Assembly (NCBI GenBank): GCA_944384265.1
Contig: CALWSR010000012.1
Coordinates: forward strand, 19,438 to 83,437
Reading direction: 5' to 3'
Source: an uncultured Clostridia bacterium
GTDB taxonomy: Bacteria; Bacillota; Clostridia; Lachnospirales; Anaerotignaceae
DNA: 64,000 nucleotides
Part shown: positions 26,034 to 36,320 of the stretch, one piece after another
Layout: every line of letters starts with the position of its first letter
Numbering within the stretch: position 1 is the first letter of the stretch
The notes under the pieces: generated by a model
What the model was told of the DNA's origin: nothing
What the model saw: the letters and a program-made list of their open reading frames with translations, nothing else
Databases searched by the model: none
Translations under genes and position numbers: made by a program

Positions 26034-26492
26034 TTATAATTGCAGCGCCTCAATTTTAGCCGAGCCATAATAATAATTATAAAGCTTTTGATATTGTACA
26101 AAATGGCTGTCAGGGCAGCATATACCGTCACCCTTTATCACTGTGGGAACGGAGAAATAGGTTTTTAAATAAAACTCTTTGTTTATGGCAGATATCACAT
26201 GGCCGCAGAGTATGTTAAAATACTCGCTGGTATAAACCAAAACTTCCTCCTCATCCAAGGGCTGTCTGCCATGGGTCATATTTTCTGCTATGGCCCTTAA
26301 AACGGACTTGTCTGTGCAAAAGGAGAGCATCATTTGATAATCGCCGCTTGTGGTTGAAAAAATGGTATAGGGCTTTTCAAAATTGCCAAAAGCTTCGCCT
26401 TTTTCCACAAAAACGTCGATTTTTGCCACTCGCTTTGATATATCTTTTACTGAGCTGTCAATAATTTCAGATATGTCATAGGCTTGAAGCAT
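26034..26492 (-). CDS. cheX: CheX-like chemotaxis phosphatase domain protein
   Basis: A 152-residue protein of the CheC/CheX fold. The active-site pattern ExxN is visible in SEYFNILCGHVISAIN (Glu and Asn of EYFN). It should dephosphorylate the CheY-like protein encoded just downstream. The start follows GGAGGG. Upstream it is divergent from the FapA gene, with promoters between them. Confidence 0.78.
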   Translation of the reverse strand: MLQAYDISEIIDSSVKDISKRVAKIDVFVEKGEAFGNFEKPYTIFSTTSGDYQMMLSFCTDKSVLRAIAENMTHGRQPLDEEEVLVYTSEYFNILCGHVISAINKEFYLKTYFSVPTVIKGDGICCPDSHFVQYQKLYNYYYGSAKIEALQL

Positions 26493-26613
26493 TTTCTATC
26501 CCTCCAATAAAAAAATAAAGTAATAATCACTTATATTATAATCAGAAATTTTGTTTTTTTCAATAATAATTGCCAAATAAAATAAAAAATGTTAAATACA
26601 TAACAATTCAAAA

Positions 26614-26642
26614 TTGACATAGGACAATATTGTATTTATAAT
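26614..26642 (+). promoter_or_regulatory. Sigma-A type promoter of the FapA gene
   Basis: TTGACA (26614-26619) and TATAAT (26637-26642) with a 17-bp spacer, an exact consensus. Confidence 0.8.
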
Positions 26643-26708
26643 AAAATATATAAGGTAAGGGGTTATTAAAAAAATGTAAAGAATAAAGAATGAATATGAG
26701 GTTATGTT

Positions 26709-28481
26709 ATGGGAGTTAAAAATATTTTTAAAAATTTTTTTGGAAGAAAAAAAGAAGAGGTCAATGAGCAAAATTTGTCAAATGAGGAGATACAAAAGGA
26801 GGACTCGCAAAGCATAGAAACGGAAACGCCTGAACAAAAACAGCAAAATCTGGAAAAAATATTGTCCGACCCTTTGCAGATATTATACAACACATGGCAG
26901 GAGGAATTGGGCAAGGAGCTGCTGTACCGGCCCATTTGTGAATATTTGAAGGAAAAAGCATACACCATAGAGGATGCCGAGCCTTTTGAATGGGATATGA
27001 ATGTGGAAAAATTTTTCACACAATTAGAAACAGTTTCCAAAAAAAGAGTGGCCCAAAAAGAAAGGCTCCATGGAAAGTCCCAGCAAGGTGAGGAGCAGAC
27101 AGAGGAGGAGGGCATTGACTTTGAGCCTGTGGTTTATTTTTCCAAAAACAATACGCTGGCACTTATGGTGGTATTGCCTCCCATTGGAAAGGGAAAGGAC
27201 ATGGAATATGAGCTGCTGAAGGAGTTTATAAAAGAAAAAGAAATTCAAAACGGAGTGGATGAAGCTTTATTAAAAAAAATAGGGGAAAACAAAGAGTATA
27301 TGAAGCTGTTTGCCGTGGCAAAGGGCCAGATAAGCCAAGATGGTGTGGATGGGGAAATCATTGAGCATATCCCCCACGAAAACGAAATTTCATATACAGA
27401 GGACGAATCCGGTAATATGGATTTTAAAGAGTTTGACTTATTTAAAAAAATTTCAAAGGGAGATTTGATTTGTGACATTATACTGCCCACAGAGGGACAA
27501 AACGGACTGGGGGTAAAAGGAAATGAGATAAAAGCCAAAAAAGGAAAGGCTGCATTTGTGCCAAAGGGCAAAAACACAGTTGTTTCCGAAGACGGCACAC
27601 AGCTTTTGGCAGGAAGCGACGGATACATCACATTCCAAAACGGATTGTTTAAAGTAACACAGGCACTTGAAATACGGGGAGATGTGGATTTGTCTGTGGG
27701 TAATCTGGATTTTAACGGCGACATTATCATCAGAGGAGATGTGCAGGGCGGATTTAGAATCAAAGCCGAAGGCAACATCACTGTTTTTGGTATGGTGGAG
27801 GACTCCTATTTGTATTCTGACGAAAGCATTATCATACATAAGGGCATGAACGGCAACCAAAAAGGAGAGCTGCACGCAAAGGGCAACATACATTCCACAT
27901 TTTTGGAAAATGCAACAGTATATTCCGGCGGGGATATTATTGTAAACAGTCTGGTATCCTGCAAGGTATATTGTGACAAATCTGTGTTTGCAGAAACAGG
28001 CTTGGGCGTGATTATAGGCGGAAGCATAATGGCCATGCAGTCTGTAAAGGCCCGCATTATTGGCACAAAGGCCCACAGAAAAACAGAAATCACGCTGGGT
28101 ACACTGCCTCATATCGCCAATGAATGTGAAGACCTTGAAAAATATATGAAAGAGATTGAAGCCACTTTGACCTCTTTGGATAAAAACATATCCTATTTGA
28201 AGGGGATAAACGAGCTTTCAAAACAAAAAGAAGGGGTATTGAGGCAGTCCGAGGAGCAGTTTGCCGCCTATACAGAAAAGAAGGAAGAGGTTGCCCGCCA
28301 GATTGAAGAGATTCGAAATCAAATGGGATTGGGAGAAAAGGCTGCCATTGTATGCAGTATCATATATCCGCCTGTCAAAATTAATATCAATGGTCAAGTA
28401 AAAAATATTGAAGAAATAGACCGCAATGTCAAAATATTTTTGTCAAAGGAAGATGAAATTGTTGTTTCCTATTTGTCTTAA
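26709..28481 (+). CDS. FapA family protein (DUF342)
   Basis: A 590-residue cytoplasmic protein of the FapA/DUF342 family, linked to flagellar assembly or polar localisation in other bacteria. Residues 1-100 are charged and variable. The N-terminal FapA domain follows, then a right-handed beta-helix (about 310-450) of short repeats such as GDIIIRGDVQGGFRIKAEG and GGDIIVNSLVSCKVYCD. A C-terminal coiled coil (about 470-545) leads to a final small domain. It is divergent from cheX-cheY, which supports a motility or signalling role. Consensus promoter upstream and terminator downstream make it monocistronic. Confidence 0.85.
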   Translation: MGVKNIFKNFFGRKKEEVNEQNLSNEEIQKEDSQSIETETPEQKQQNLEKILSDPLQILYNTWQEELGKELLYRPICEYLKEKAYTIEDAEPFEWDMNVEKFFTQLETVSKKRVAQKERLHGKSQQGEEQTEEEGIDFEPVVYFSKNNTLALMVVLPPIGKGKDMEYELLKEFIKEKEIQNGVDEALLKKIGENKEYMKLFAVAKGQISQDGVDGEIIEHIPHENEISYTEDESGNMDFKEFDLFKKISKGDLICDIILPTEGQNGLGVKGNEIKAKKGKAAFVPKGKNTVVSEDGTQLLAGSDGYITFQNGLFKVTQALEIRGDVDLSVGNLDFNGDIIIRGDVQGGFRIKAEGNITVFGMVEDSYLYSDESIIIHKGMNGNQKGELHAKGNIHSTFLENATVYSGGDIIVNSLVSCKVYCDKSVFAETGLGVIIGGSIMAMQSVKARIIGTKAHRKTEITLGTLPHIANECEDLEKYMKEIEATLTSLDKNISYLKGINELSKQKEGVLRQSEEQFAAYTEKKEEVARQIEEIRNQMGLGEKAAIVCSIIYPPVKININGQVKNIEEIDRNVKIFLSKEDEIVVSYLS

Positions 28482-28513
28482 TGCTGTCTGTTTGTAAAAT
28501 ATTGTTACGGTAT

Positions 28514-28548
28514 AAAATGGTTTATTGCATTGCAGTAAGCCATTTTTT
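28514..28548 (+). terminator. Rho-independent terminator after the FapA gene
   Basis: AAAATGGTTTATTGCA pairs with TGCAGTAAGCCATTTT (a few G-U pairs), followed by T residues. Confidence 0.8.
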
Positions 28549-29470
28549 GTTTGAAAATGAATGGAATGATAGGGATATATAAAGCTACGGCATAAAAAAG
28601 AAAAAATGGATATATCATGTTTGCCAAAGAAAGCTGTATCATAAATGACATGGTGTTGTGAATATACAGCCAGAATCAGTGAAAAGACCAAAATGCTTTT
28701 GTATCACTGCAGCTTTAAAAAATATATAAGCCTTTCTTTTTGTGGCTTTTATAAAGTGAGTATGGATAGGAATTGTTTATATAAAAAGGCATTGAAAAAA
28801 TGAAAAAAAACACAATATATGCTTTCATACAGCCATGAAAAATGAAAATATACTAAAAGAGGGAGGAAGTGCCATGGAGGAAACAGCATTTTCTAAAAAA
28901 TCCATTTTGATAGCAATGGTGTATGAAATGACAGGAAAGGCTGTATTTTGATAAAAAAATAAAACGGCTGTACCGGTGCAATGGATGGGTATAAAAGGGG
29001 CTATTTTCAATTTTGCAGCAGTCAAAAGGGGTGAGGGGATGGCAATGCAATGGAAATAAGGATAGTATGAATGGACAGGATGTTTTTTGCAGTGAGAGTA
29101 AAAGGGATTGGCGTTTTATGATATTTGCCCATTCATATTCCACAAAGATGCGGAATATGGATAGGAGATATGGGGGAAAATTGCAAAATATTTGTTGATT
29201 ATAAAAATACTTTCCGCAAGGGCAGTTATCTAAAAAATATGTGACAATGCTGTACTTTTTTAAAATGGGAATAAAATGTAAAAAGCAAATTTTTCAAAAA
29301 TTTTTGGTATTATAAATTCTCTACCAAGTCAAAATGCCTTACCATATTCAAAAGCAGTATTTTATTGTTTTTACAAAATTTCCAATAGCCTGAAAGGTCT
29401 GCACATTTATTGAAAATATAAAACACTTTTCAATCGTACATTTATATGAAAACAAGCATTCTCAGAAATA
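28549..29470. other. Intergenic region, nothing recognised
   Basis: About 0.9 kb of AT-rich sequence without a supported gene, repeat or RNA. Confidence 0.5.
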
Positions 29471-29493
29471 AAAAATTCCCTATTTTTAGGGAA
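29471..29493 (-). terminator. Rho-independent terminator of the XRE gene
   Basis: TTCCCT and AGGGAA form a stem around ATTTTT; on the minus strand the stem is followed by a T-rich tail. Confidence 0.65.
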
Positions 29494-29526
29494 AAAACAG
29501 CACAAAAGAGGCCAATCAAACATATT

Positions 29527-29916
29527 TTATTTATGAGAGGCTTCATCATAAATCCACAGCAATAATGATTTATAAATAAATTTTTTTTCGTTAGGGCTTA
29601 ATTTCCAAATGATATTAAAAATTTTTTGGCGTAAAAAAACGGTGTTGCCATATTCTTGGCTCAGGGGAGAAAGAAGCGTTTTAAAATCCATCTCAAAATA
29701 ATTGGCCAGTGCTATGGCGGTATCCACAGAGGGGATAAGCGTTCCCCTTTCAATCTGTCCCAAATAGGTTTCGTGTATATTTAAAAACACAGCAATGTCA
29801 ATCAATCTAAAGCCATCCTGTTTTCGCAATGCTCTGAGGTTTTTTCCAAATATCTGACTGTCAAATATGATAATCCTCCCCCTTTTTCTGCTTTCGCTAT
29901 CTATCATTATATTCAT
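29527..29916 (-). CDS. XRE-type helix-turn-helix regulator
   Basis: Up to 129 residues. An HTH_3 domain starts at FGKNLRALRKQDGF and includes IAVFLNIHETYLGQIERG. The C-terminal half is helical (IFNIIWKLSPNEKKFIYKSL). The only ATG starts, at 29916 and 29907, lack a ribosome site. A strong GGGGGAGG lies inside codons 12-14, six bases before an in-frame ATA, so the true start may be non-canonical near 29870. Target genes unknown. Confidence 0.75.
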   Translation of the reverse strand: MNIMIDSESRKRGRIIIFDSQIFGKNLRALRKQDGFRLIDIAVFLNIHETYLGQIERGTLIPSVDTAIALANYFEMDFKTLLSPLSQEYGNTVFLRQKIFNIIWKLSPNEKKFIYKSLLLWIYDEASHK

Positions 29917-30906
29917 AAATATGCATATGTATCATGTTATTAGTGATAATTAAAATATTTATAGCGATATTAACAAATAAAAATCATGCCAAAAAGAAAA
30001 TAAAAAGTATATTTTATTTTCGTTTTGCAATATATTCCATTCAAAACCATTTCGGCAGTCCATTTTTACAGATTTTGAAAAATATTTTACAGCTCTATAC
30101 TGTTTTGATTTGTCCCCAAATTTTTGGTACAAAAGCATAGCAAAATCCATATTTTTATGCTGAAGAGTAAAATTTCTTTTCTGCCGGAAGCTATATGCTT
30201 TTTTGGGCCTCATTCCTTTGTTGTGTGTGAAAAAGATATGCTTCTAAAACAATCCGTTGTTTTATACTGCTGTTTTAAAAAGCACTGTTTCTTTGTAAAA
30301 AAATTGGAAATAAACAATATGTTTGCATATAAAAGCACTGCAAAACAGCAGTGGGCTGAAACAGAGGCAGTCACAGGAAAAACATGGATTGAAATGCCCT
30401 TGTCTGGTGCAAATGTGTTTTATGAGGGTATTGTTCAAAAAAGCATACATATCAAATTTATTATATATCTACTCTTGTCGTATTTCAACATATTTCTTTT
30501 TGAAAATTAAAATCATAGCAGTTTTTATGATAAAAACAGTCTGCGGCGGACAATTTTTATAAAAAAGCACAGATTGCTGCAACAGCCATAGCCATTTCCC
30601 GTGGAGTATGAACAAAAATAATTTTGAAAGAGGATATTTATGCCAATGCAATCATTTGATATAATATAAAAATATATCAAAAAAGGCTGTGAGGATTTCT
30701 ATGAAACAGGATATGGTATTGCAAATATCAATCATGGTATGGATGTCATATTATTTGAAAAAAAGTAAGCCAATGCATGAGATGTTTTAAAGCCTTCTGC
30801 CATGGAAGAAAAGCTGCATACAAATGCCATTTGCTGAGAAAGCAACGTTTGTGCTGTTTTATATGAAAGCAACAGAATAAAAACAAAAGGGAGATGAAAA
30901 AGCAGT
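29917..30906. other. Intergenic region with MITE-like copy J
   Basis: No supported gene in about 1 kb. A short open frame at 30701 lies inside the repeat copy and is not considered a gene. Confidence 0.5.
30692..30877 (+). repeat. MITE-like dispersed repeat, copy J
   Basis: The left end, GGATTTCTATGAAACAGGATATGG, is weakly like other copies. The right end, TTTATATGAAAGCAACAGAA, is close to the family end. It lies about 30 bp before the MBL-fold gene and shares the same following motif, ACAAAAGGGAGAT, as copy A. Confidence 0.5.
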
Positions 30907-31878
30907 ATGCTGGAAAAAGTGACAAATCATATTTATAAAAAAATCGTACCATTGCCTCACAATCCTCTGCGGGAAATCAATGTTTACATGATTATAGGCC
31001 ATAAAAATCTTTTAATCGATACAGGCTTTCATCGGCCGGAGTGTGCAAAAGCATTGCAGGAGGCATTTACAGAGCTGAATATAGAGGACACCGATTTATT
31101 GATTACACATTTACATTCAGACCATTGTGGACTGATTGGAAATTTCATAAATGCAAAAACCAATATTTATGCCAGTGAAACAGATGGAGAGCTAATCAAC
31201 TTTGAAGCAGGCAATCTTTATTGGAAAATGCTGGATGATTTGTTTATCAAATACGGATTTCCAAAGGCGGATTTTGGCAGCAACACAGACATTCATCCCG
31301 GCAGAAAGTATTGTCACGATAAAAGAGCGGACTTTGTTTATGTAAAAGAAGGAGATGTGCTGGAATATGGGGGATATGCGTGGCGTGTGATTGAAACGCC
31401 GGGACATACCCCGGGGCATATTTGTTTGTATGAACCAAATGAGAAAATTTTGATAGGAGGCGACCATATATTGGGTACCATAACACCCAATATATGCATA
31501 GAAATCAGCAGTGAAAATCCTTTGCAGCAGTATTTTGAAAGTCTTTCCAAAATTGAAAAATTGGATGTGGCATTGCTGCTGTCTGCTCATGGCACTCCCA
31601 TAGAAAATGTGTATGAAAGGATTCAGCAGCTGTATGCACATCACAATGAAAGATTAGCAGAGGTATTGCATATATTGGCAGGAGAATGGAAAACAGCCTA
31701 TGATGTGGCAAGGGATATGACATGGGAAATAGAGTGCAAATGCTGGGAGGATTTTCCCAAGCCTCAAAAATGGTTTGCCACAGGAGAAGCCATTTCCCAT
31801 TTGCAATATTTATATTTTTCTAAAAAAGTTTTTAGAAAAGAGGAAAATGGAATATATTATTATAAAAAAATACAGTAG
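30907..31878 (+). CDS. MBL-fold metallo-hydrolase
   Basis: A 323-residue metallo-beta-lactamase fold enzyme. The metal ligands are present: THLHSDHCG (HxHxDH near residue 70), ETPGHTPGH (third His) and GGDH (bridging Asp), with a further His in SAHGTP. The C-terminal about 80 residues form a winged-helix-like part typical of glyoxalase II or LACTB2-like hydrolases. Likely a hydrolase of thioesters or phosphodiesters; the substrate is not known. It is followed 12 bp later by a metallophosphoesterase gene, so they are probably co-transcribed. Confidence 0.86.
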   Translation: MLEKVTNHIYKKIVPLPHNPLREINVYMIIGHKNLLIDTGFHRPECAKALQEAFTELNIEDTDLLITHLHSDHCGLIGNFINAKTNIYASETDGELINFEAGNLYWKMLDDLFIKYGFPKADFGSNTDIHPGRKYCHDKRADFVYVKEGDVLEYGGYAWRVIETPGHTPGHICLYEPNEKILIGGDHILGTITPNICIEISSENPLQQYFESLSKIEKLDVALLLSAHGTPIENVYERIQQLYAHHNERLAEVLHILAGEWKTAYDVARDMTWEIECKCWEDFPKPQKWFATGEAISHLQYLYFSKKVFRKEENGIYYYKKIQ

Positions 31879-31890
31879 GAGAAAAATGAC

Positions 31891-32604
31891 ATGGGAAGAA
31901 TATGGATTACAGGAGATAAGCATGGCACATTGGTGCCATTGTTTGGACTGGCGGAAAAAATAATGCTGAAAAATACAGATATACTGCTCATTGCCGGAGA
32001 TGCCGGCTATGTTTGGGATAAGCATTATTGTGATACAGTGGCAACATTGCAGCAGATTTTTCCGGGAACCATTGCTTTTGTAGACGGAAATCATGAAAAT
32101 CATCAGCTTTTAAACAGCTTTGCTGTAAGCCAATGGCAGGGGGGCAGAGTACATCAAATAGGGGAGCGGGTATATCATTTGTTGAGAGGGGAATTGTATA
32201 CCATTTATGGCATGGTTTTTTTTACATTTGGCGGCGCTCGTTCTGTGGACAAGGATAGAAGAGAAGCAGGCAAAAGCTGGTGGCAGGAGGAAGAGCCTAC
32301 TGAAAAGGAAATAGAATATGGCCGAAAACAAATGGATTGCCATGTCAATGAAATTGATTATGTGATTACACATGAATGTCCTTTGTTTGCCAGAGCATTT
32401 CTTTCCAGAAAAAAGGAAATTGCTCCAGACTACTGCTTGCCTCGCTGTTTGGAGCAGTGGTATCATATTGTAAGCAATGGAAAAAGATTTCAAAAGTGGT
32501 ATTTTGGCCATATGCATACAGACCAGTTGATTACACCAAAGCTGCGTGGTGTACATCATGATATTTTGCCATTGGGAGAAGAAGCTCCTATTTTGTGGAG
32601 GTAG
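31891..32604 (+). CDS. Calcineurin-like metallophosphoesterase
   Basis: A 237-residue enzyme with the two-metal motifs GDKHG (variant of GDxHG), IAGDAG (usual GD), GNHEN, THECP (metal His) and FGHMHTDQ. All metal-binding positions are present. ATG at 31891 follows AGGAGAAAAATGAC. It pairs with the MBL-fold gene and is followed by a terminator. The substrate is unknown. Confidence 0.84.
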   Translation: MGRIWITGDKHGTLVPLFGLAEKIMLKNTDILLIAGDAGYVWDKHYCDTVATLQQIFPGTIAFVDGNHENHQLLNSFAVSQWQGGRVHQIGERVYHLLRGELYTIYGMVFFTFGGARSVDKDRREAGKSWWQEEEPTEKEIEYGRKQMDCHVNEIDYVITHECPLFARAFLSRKKEIAPDYCLPRCLEQWYHIVSNGKRFQKWYFGHMHTDQLITPKLRGVHHDILPLGEEAPILWR

Positions 32605-32657
32605 CTGTGATAGATTGCCATAAAAACAAAGGATTGATGACAATGCATTGAAGGGAG

Positions 32658-32690
32658 AAAGGGATGGTTTACTGCCACCCCTTTTTGTTT
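32658..32690 (+). terminator. Probable terminator after the phosphoesterase gene
   Basis: AAAGGGATGG pairs with CCACCCCTTT (one mismatch), followed by T residues. Confidence 0.6.
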
Positions 32691-33168
32691 CTGCCGGTTT
32701 CAAAGCGAAGTGGTGTAAAATGGGGATAAGCTTCAACAGATGTTCGATGCTTTTATGCCCATGGCTTTTGATGTACATAAAGCAGTACTTCAAACGCCAT
32801 ATGCCACAGTTTTCTATATTTTCATAATAGTCCGGACCATGGATGAAAGCCACATATCTGGAACATAAAAATGTGCCGTCATGCATTTGAGGCTTCTCCC
32901 TTTGCGATTGCTTTGCCAGTTTAAATTATAAAGCAGTTCTGTCATCATGTTATGAAATGCAAAAATAGCACTGTGGTTTTTATGGGAAAGGTGTTCTATC
33001 ACAGGCTTTTGTACAGCATTGTCGTCCACCCACTGCTTCCGGCCGCATAATTTTGTGATGCCCCAAAAGAGTAAAAATTTGTTTGGCATAGATGGGGCTG
33101 CTCCTCCCTTTGTTGTGAAACAGCAAATAGGCTCCCATGTATTTGCTGTGAGTTTCTTTTTTCCAAAG
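32691..33168. other. Intergenic region, possible decayed minus-strand gene
   Basis: On the minus strand two overlapping open stretches in different frames between about 32700 and 33090 read like protein (for example MTELLYNLNWQSNRKGRS), but no family is recognised and no intact gene exists. Confidence 0.3.
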
Positions 33169-33425
33169 GATTAAGCTTTTGAAGAAATTCATTTTTTAAG
33201 GCATTAAAGATTTGAAGCAATTCCCTTTTCCAAGGTATTAAGGTTTTCAAGAAGCTAGGGCATTAGCTTTTGAAAAATTCTTTTTTTCAAGAGCTTAAAG
33301 CTTTCAAAAAATGCTTTTTCTTCAAGGAATTAAGGCTCTGGGGGAATCCTCTTTTTTTAGGGCATTAAAGTTTTCATAGAATTGCTTTTTCTCAAGGGAG
33401 GAAGGCTTTCAAGAAATCCCCTTCC
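33169..33425 (+). repeat. Degenerate tandem repeat, unit about 35 bp, 7-8 copies
   Basis: Units follow the pattern AAGGNATTAAGGTTTT, then CAAGAAATTCCTTTTTT, with substitutions and small indels. They are non-coding and lie just downstream of the alpha/beta hydrolase gene. Confidence 0.7.
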
Positions 33426-33455
33426 TGCTTGCCCCAAATAAAAAAGGGCAGGGGC

Positions 33456-34076
33456 TTACCATTGCAAAAAATCATTTATGACGCAGCTTAATTGCTCAGG
33501 CGCATCCACATTGACTTCATGTCCGGCATTTGCTATGATACAAAGCTGTGAAAGGGGGATTTGCTCCTTTAGCTGCAATGCTGCTTTTTTATTGACAGTA
33601 TCTTTTTCTCCGCAGACAATGAGTACAGGACAGGCTATGGTTTTCAAATAGGGCTGAAAATTCAAATCCATCATAGATTTTGAAAGGCTGATGAATGCTT
33701 TTTTATGTAATTTTGTATTTTTAAATGACTTCTCAGGCATAACACGGAAAATGAAATTTTGTAGTTTCAGCAATCCTTTGGGCATGGCATATTGTGTGCC
33801 TATCAGCGTCATGGCATTGATTTTGTCAGGATGTTCAATGCAGTATTGCAATGCCATAATGCCCCCTAACGATAATCCACAAATGTGAAAGGGTGCCGAT
33901 AATTTTGTGCAATATTGTGTAAATGCTTTATATAAATGGGAATAACAAATATCATCATCACAAACCATAGAATATAAATCGGGACAAAGTATATGAGAGG
34001 GCTGCTTCATCCCTTTTATAACAGCATTCCAGCTATATGAAGATTGTCCCAAGCCATGCAGAAAAATAGTTTTCAA
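33456..34076 (-). CDS. Alpha/beta hydrolase
   Basis: A 206-residue alpha/beta-hydrolase fold enzyme. The oxyanion motif FLHGLGQSS is near the N-terminus, the nucleophile elbow is GLSLGG, the acid is Asp in GEKDTVN and the base is His in AGHEVNVD. It starts with TTG at 34076 after AAGGGAG, with no suitable ATG. It is slightly shorter than most members because the cap is small. The substrate is unknown. Confidence 0.83.
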   Translation of the reverse strand: MKTIFLHGLGQSSYSWNAVIKGMKQPSHILCPDLYSMVCDDDICYSHLYKAFTQYCTKLSAPFHICGLSLGGIMALQYCIEHPDKINAMTLIGTQYAMPKGLLKLQNFIFRVMPEKSFKNTKLHKKAFISLSKSMMDLNFQPYLKTIACPVLIVCGEKDTVNKKAALQLKEQIPLSQLCIIANAGHEVNVDAPEQLSCVINDFLQW

Positions 34077-34868
34077 TTTTTATGCTCCCTTCAGTGTATT
34101 GATAACAGTATAGCATAGAAAAATAAATTTTTCTATGGGAAGAAAGGCCAAAGCCATTACAGAAAAAAGCATTTTTCAAATGAAAGTTGCCCTTTGTTCG
34201 TGTTATTTCCTACAATTCTGCTATGAAAAAGAGAGGCTTTCGGCATCATTTTGCGAAATGGTAAAAGGGCTTTTGAAAATGATTTTAAAAGCCCCATAGA
34301 TACACTATACATTTGTTGTGTATACAAAATAATTTGTTTTTTTTGATGGCAGTGAACAGATATATGATTTTGTTTGCAGAATCCTGGCAATTTGTAGAGA
34401 GTGCTGAAAAATGGGATGTTATCAGAAGGCTATGAGTATGAAAGCTGGATAGACCTGTTTTGTCCCTCTTTTTGCATTCAGACAAAATGTGCTGTAATAC
34501 CATGGAATTGGTGTGCAAATTGATTTTATGAAATCGGCTCAACCCTTTTCTTGGTTTCCCATACAAAGTGCAATGATATGAAAAGCTGTGCCAATAGTTT
34601 TTTACATATGAAATCGTCGTATATTGTTTTTCTCATTGGCAATGGCTTTTCATAAAATGGAAATGGGGCGGCAGAAAAAAGCAAAGCAGAAATGGTTCTG
34701 GACAAGCACAAAGCAATATGAAAGACATGGAAAAACAATAGAGAAAAAACAGAAATAGGATTGCTTGGGGGCTGTACAAAACAAAGGAATGTGATATGGC
34801 AAGAGCAACAATGGGTATATGTTAGAGAGTAATATTCCTTTTTTGTGCAGTATTTTGCCTACATGAGG
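34077..34868. other. Intergenic region, nothing recognised
   Basis: About 0.8 kb between the alpha/beta hydrolase and the MATE gene, with no supported gene, terminator or repeat. Confidence 0.5.
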
Positions 34869-36299
34869 TTAAACCATACTTTTTTTCAAGGCTTCCTTTT
34901 CTATTTCTTTATGAAAGCCTTTATAAGTGCTTACAATAATTATGGAAGAAGCTACAAATGTAATGATATCAGCCGCCGGCATGGAATAGAGAACACCATC
35001 CAGTCCCCAAAACACAGGCAGCAGCAGTGCAAAGCCTACACCGAAAGCAACCTCACGGAGCATAGACAAAAATGTGGAAAGCACCGGCTTTCCCAATGCC
35101 TGCAAAAATATAAATGTGGCTTTGTTCACCGTTGCCAATGGCAGCATACAAAGATAGATGCGAAACGCCAAAACAGCAAAATCTGTATAATAAACACTTT
35201 CCTTTGCCGCACCAAAAACGGCAATCAGCTGTTTGGGAAAGCATTCCACAATCAACAAAGCAACAAGGCCTAATATGATTTCTGAAATCAAAAGCCTTGT
35301 CAGTAATTCCTTTGCTCTTTCCCAGCGCCTTGCCCCCACATTGTAGCCCACAATGGGAATACAGCCGGCTGCCATGCCTATTACAATGGAAATGACAATT
35401 TGGAAAAACTTCATAACAATTCCTAACACTGCCATAGGAATTTGGGCATATTCTTTTTGAGAAAATATGTTGTCCATTGCCCCATATTTTCGGACCATAT
35501 TGTTGATTGCCGCCATGGCCGCCACAAGAGAAATTTGTGCCAAAAGACTGGAAATGCCCAGCAGTGAAATTTTTACTATCAATCTTTTTTGCAGTATAAA
35601 GCTGCTTTTTTGCAGCTTTACAGCGTTGGTATGAAACAAATACCAAAGAGAAAGGGCTGCTGTCGCAATTTGTCCAATAACGGTTGCAAGGGCTGCACCC
35701 ATCATGCCCCACCGAAATTGAAATATCAATATTGGGTCTAATATCATATTCAATATTGCCCCTATCAAAGTAGAGGCCATTGCAAATTTGGGGCTTCCGT
35801 CAGAACGGATGATGGGATTCATGGCCTGCCCAAACATATAAAAGGGCATTTCCAAAGTAATCCAAAAGAAATACTCCTTTGCATATTCAAATGTTTTTTG
35901 GTTTACATTGCCCCCAAAGGCATTGAGAACAGGCTCTGCAAAAATCAAATATACCATGGTAATCACAATGCTTGCAACGCTGCAGATAACAATGGAATTG
36001 CCTATGCTGCAATGGGCTTTTTCCATGTCTTTTTTTCCCAAGCTGATGCTGACAAATGCACAGGCACCGTCGCCAATCATGACAGCAATGGCAAGCGCCA
36101 CAATGGTGAGGAGAAACACTGCGGTGTTGGCCGCATTGCCATATGAGCCTAGATAATCTGCATTGGCAATGAATATTTGGTCTACAATATTATAAAGTGC
36201 GGCCACCAAAAGGGAAATGACACAGGGAATGGCATATTTTTTCATCAAAGTGCTTATTTTTTCTGTTTCCAAAAAAGAATGTATTTTATTTGTTTCCAT
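34869..36299 (-). CDS. MATE family efflux transporter
   Basis: A 476-residue integral membrane protein with about 12 membrane segments in two related halves, typical of MATE exporters (KYAIPCVISLLVAALYNIVD at the first half, MAAGCIPIVGYNVGARR at the second). It should export drugs or metabolites in exchange for Na+ or H+. ATG at 36299 follows GGAGGAATTAT; an in-frame start at 36338 lacks a ribosome site and falls in repeat copy E. The end of copy E lies about 20 bp upstream. Confidence 0.88.
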   Translation of the reverse strand: METNKIHSFLETEKISTLMKKYAIPCVISLLVAALYNIVDQIFIANADYLGSYGNAANTAVFLLTIVALAIAVMIGDGACAFVSISLGKKDMEKAHCSIGNSIVICSVASIVITMVYLIFAEPVLNAFGGNVNQKTFEYAKEYFFWITLEMPFYMFGQAMNPIIRSDGSPKFAMASTLIGAILNMILDPILIFQFRWGMMGAALATVIGQIATAALSLWYLFHTNAVKLQKSSFILQKRLIVKISLLGISSLLAQISLVAAMAAINNMVRKYGAMDNIFSQKEYAQIPMAVLGIVMKFFQIVISIVIGMAAGCIPIVGYNVGARRWERAKELLTRLLISEIILGLVALLIVECFPKQLIAVFGAAKESVYYTDFAVLAFRIYLCMLPLATVNKATFIFLQALGKPVLSTFLSMLREVAFGVGFALLLPVFWGLDGVLYSMPAADIITFVASSIIIVSTYKGFHKEIEKEALKKSMV

Positions 36300-36320
36300 A
36301 TAATTCCTCCTTAAAAAAAG

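Noticed and set aside
30124..30510. Open frame of 128 codons upstream of the MBL gene
   Set aside because: No ribosome site, atypical composition (Phe, Cys, Lys) and no family resemblance.
30701..30790. Short open frame MKQDMVLQ with a weak ribosome site
   Set aside because: It falls in MITE-like copy J, and its sequence matches the repeat's left end.
32691..33090. Intact minus-strand gene
   Set aside because: The frame is broken and no family could be named; it is only possibly a decayed gene.
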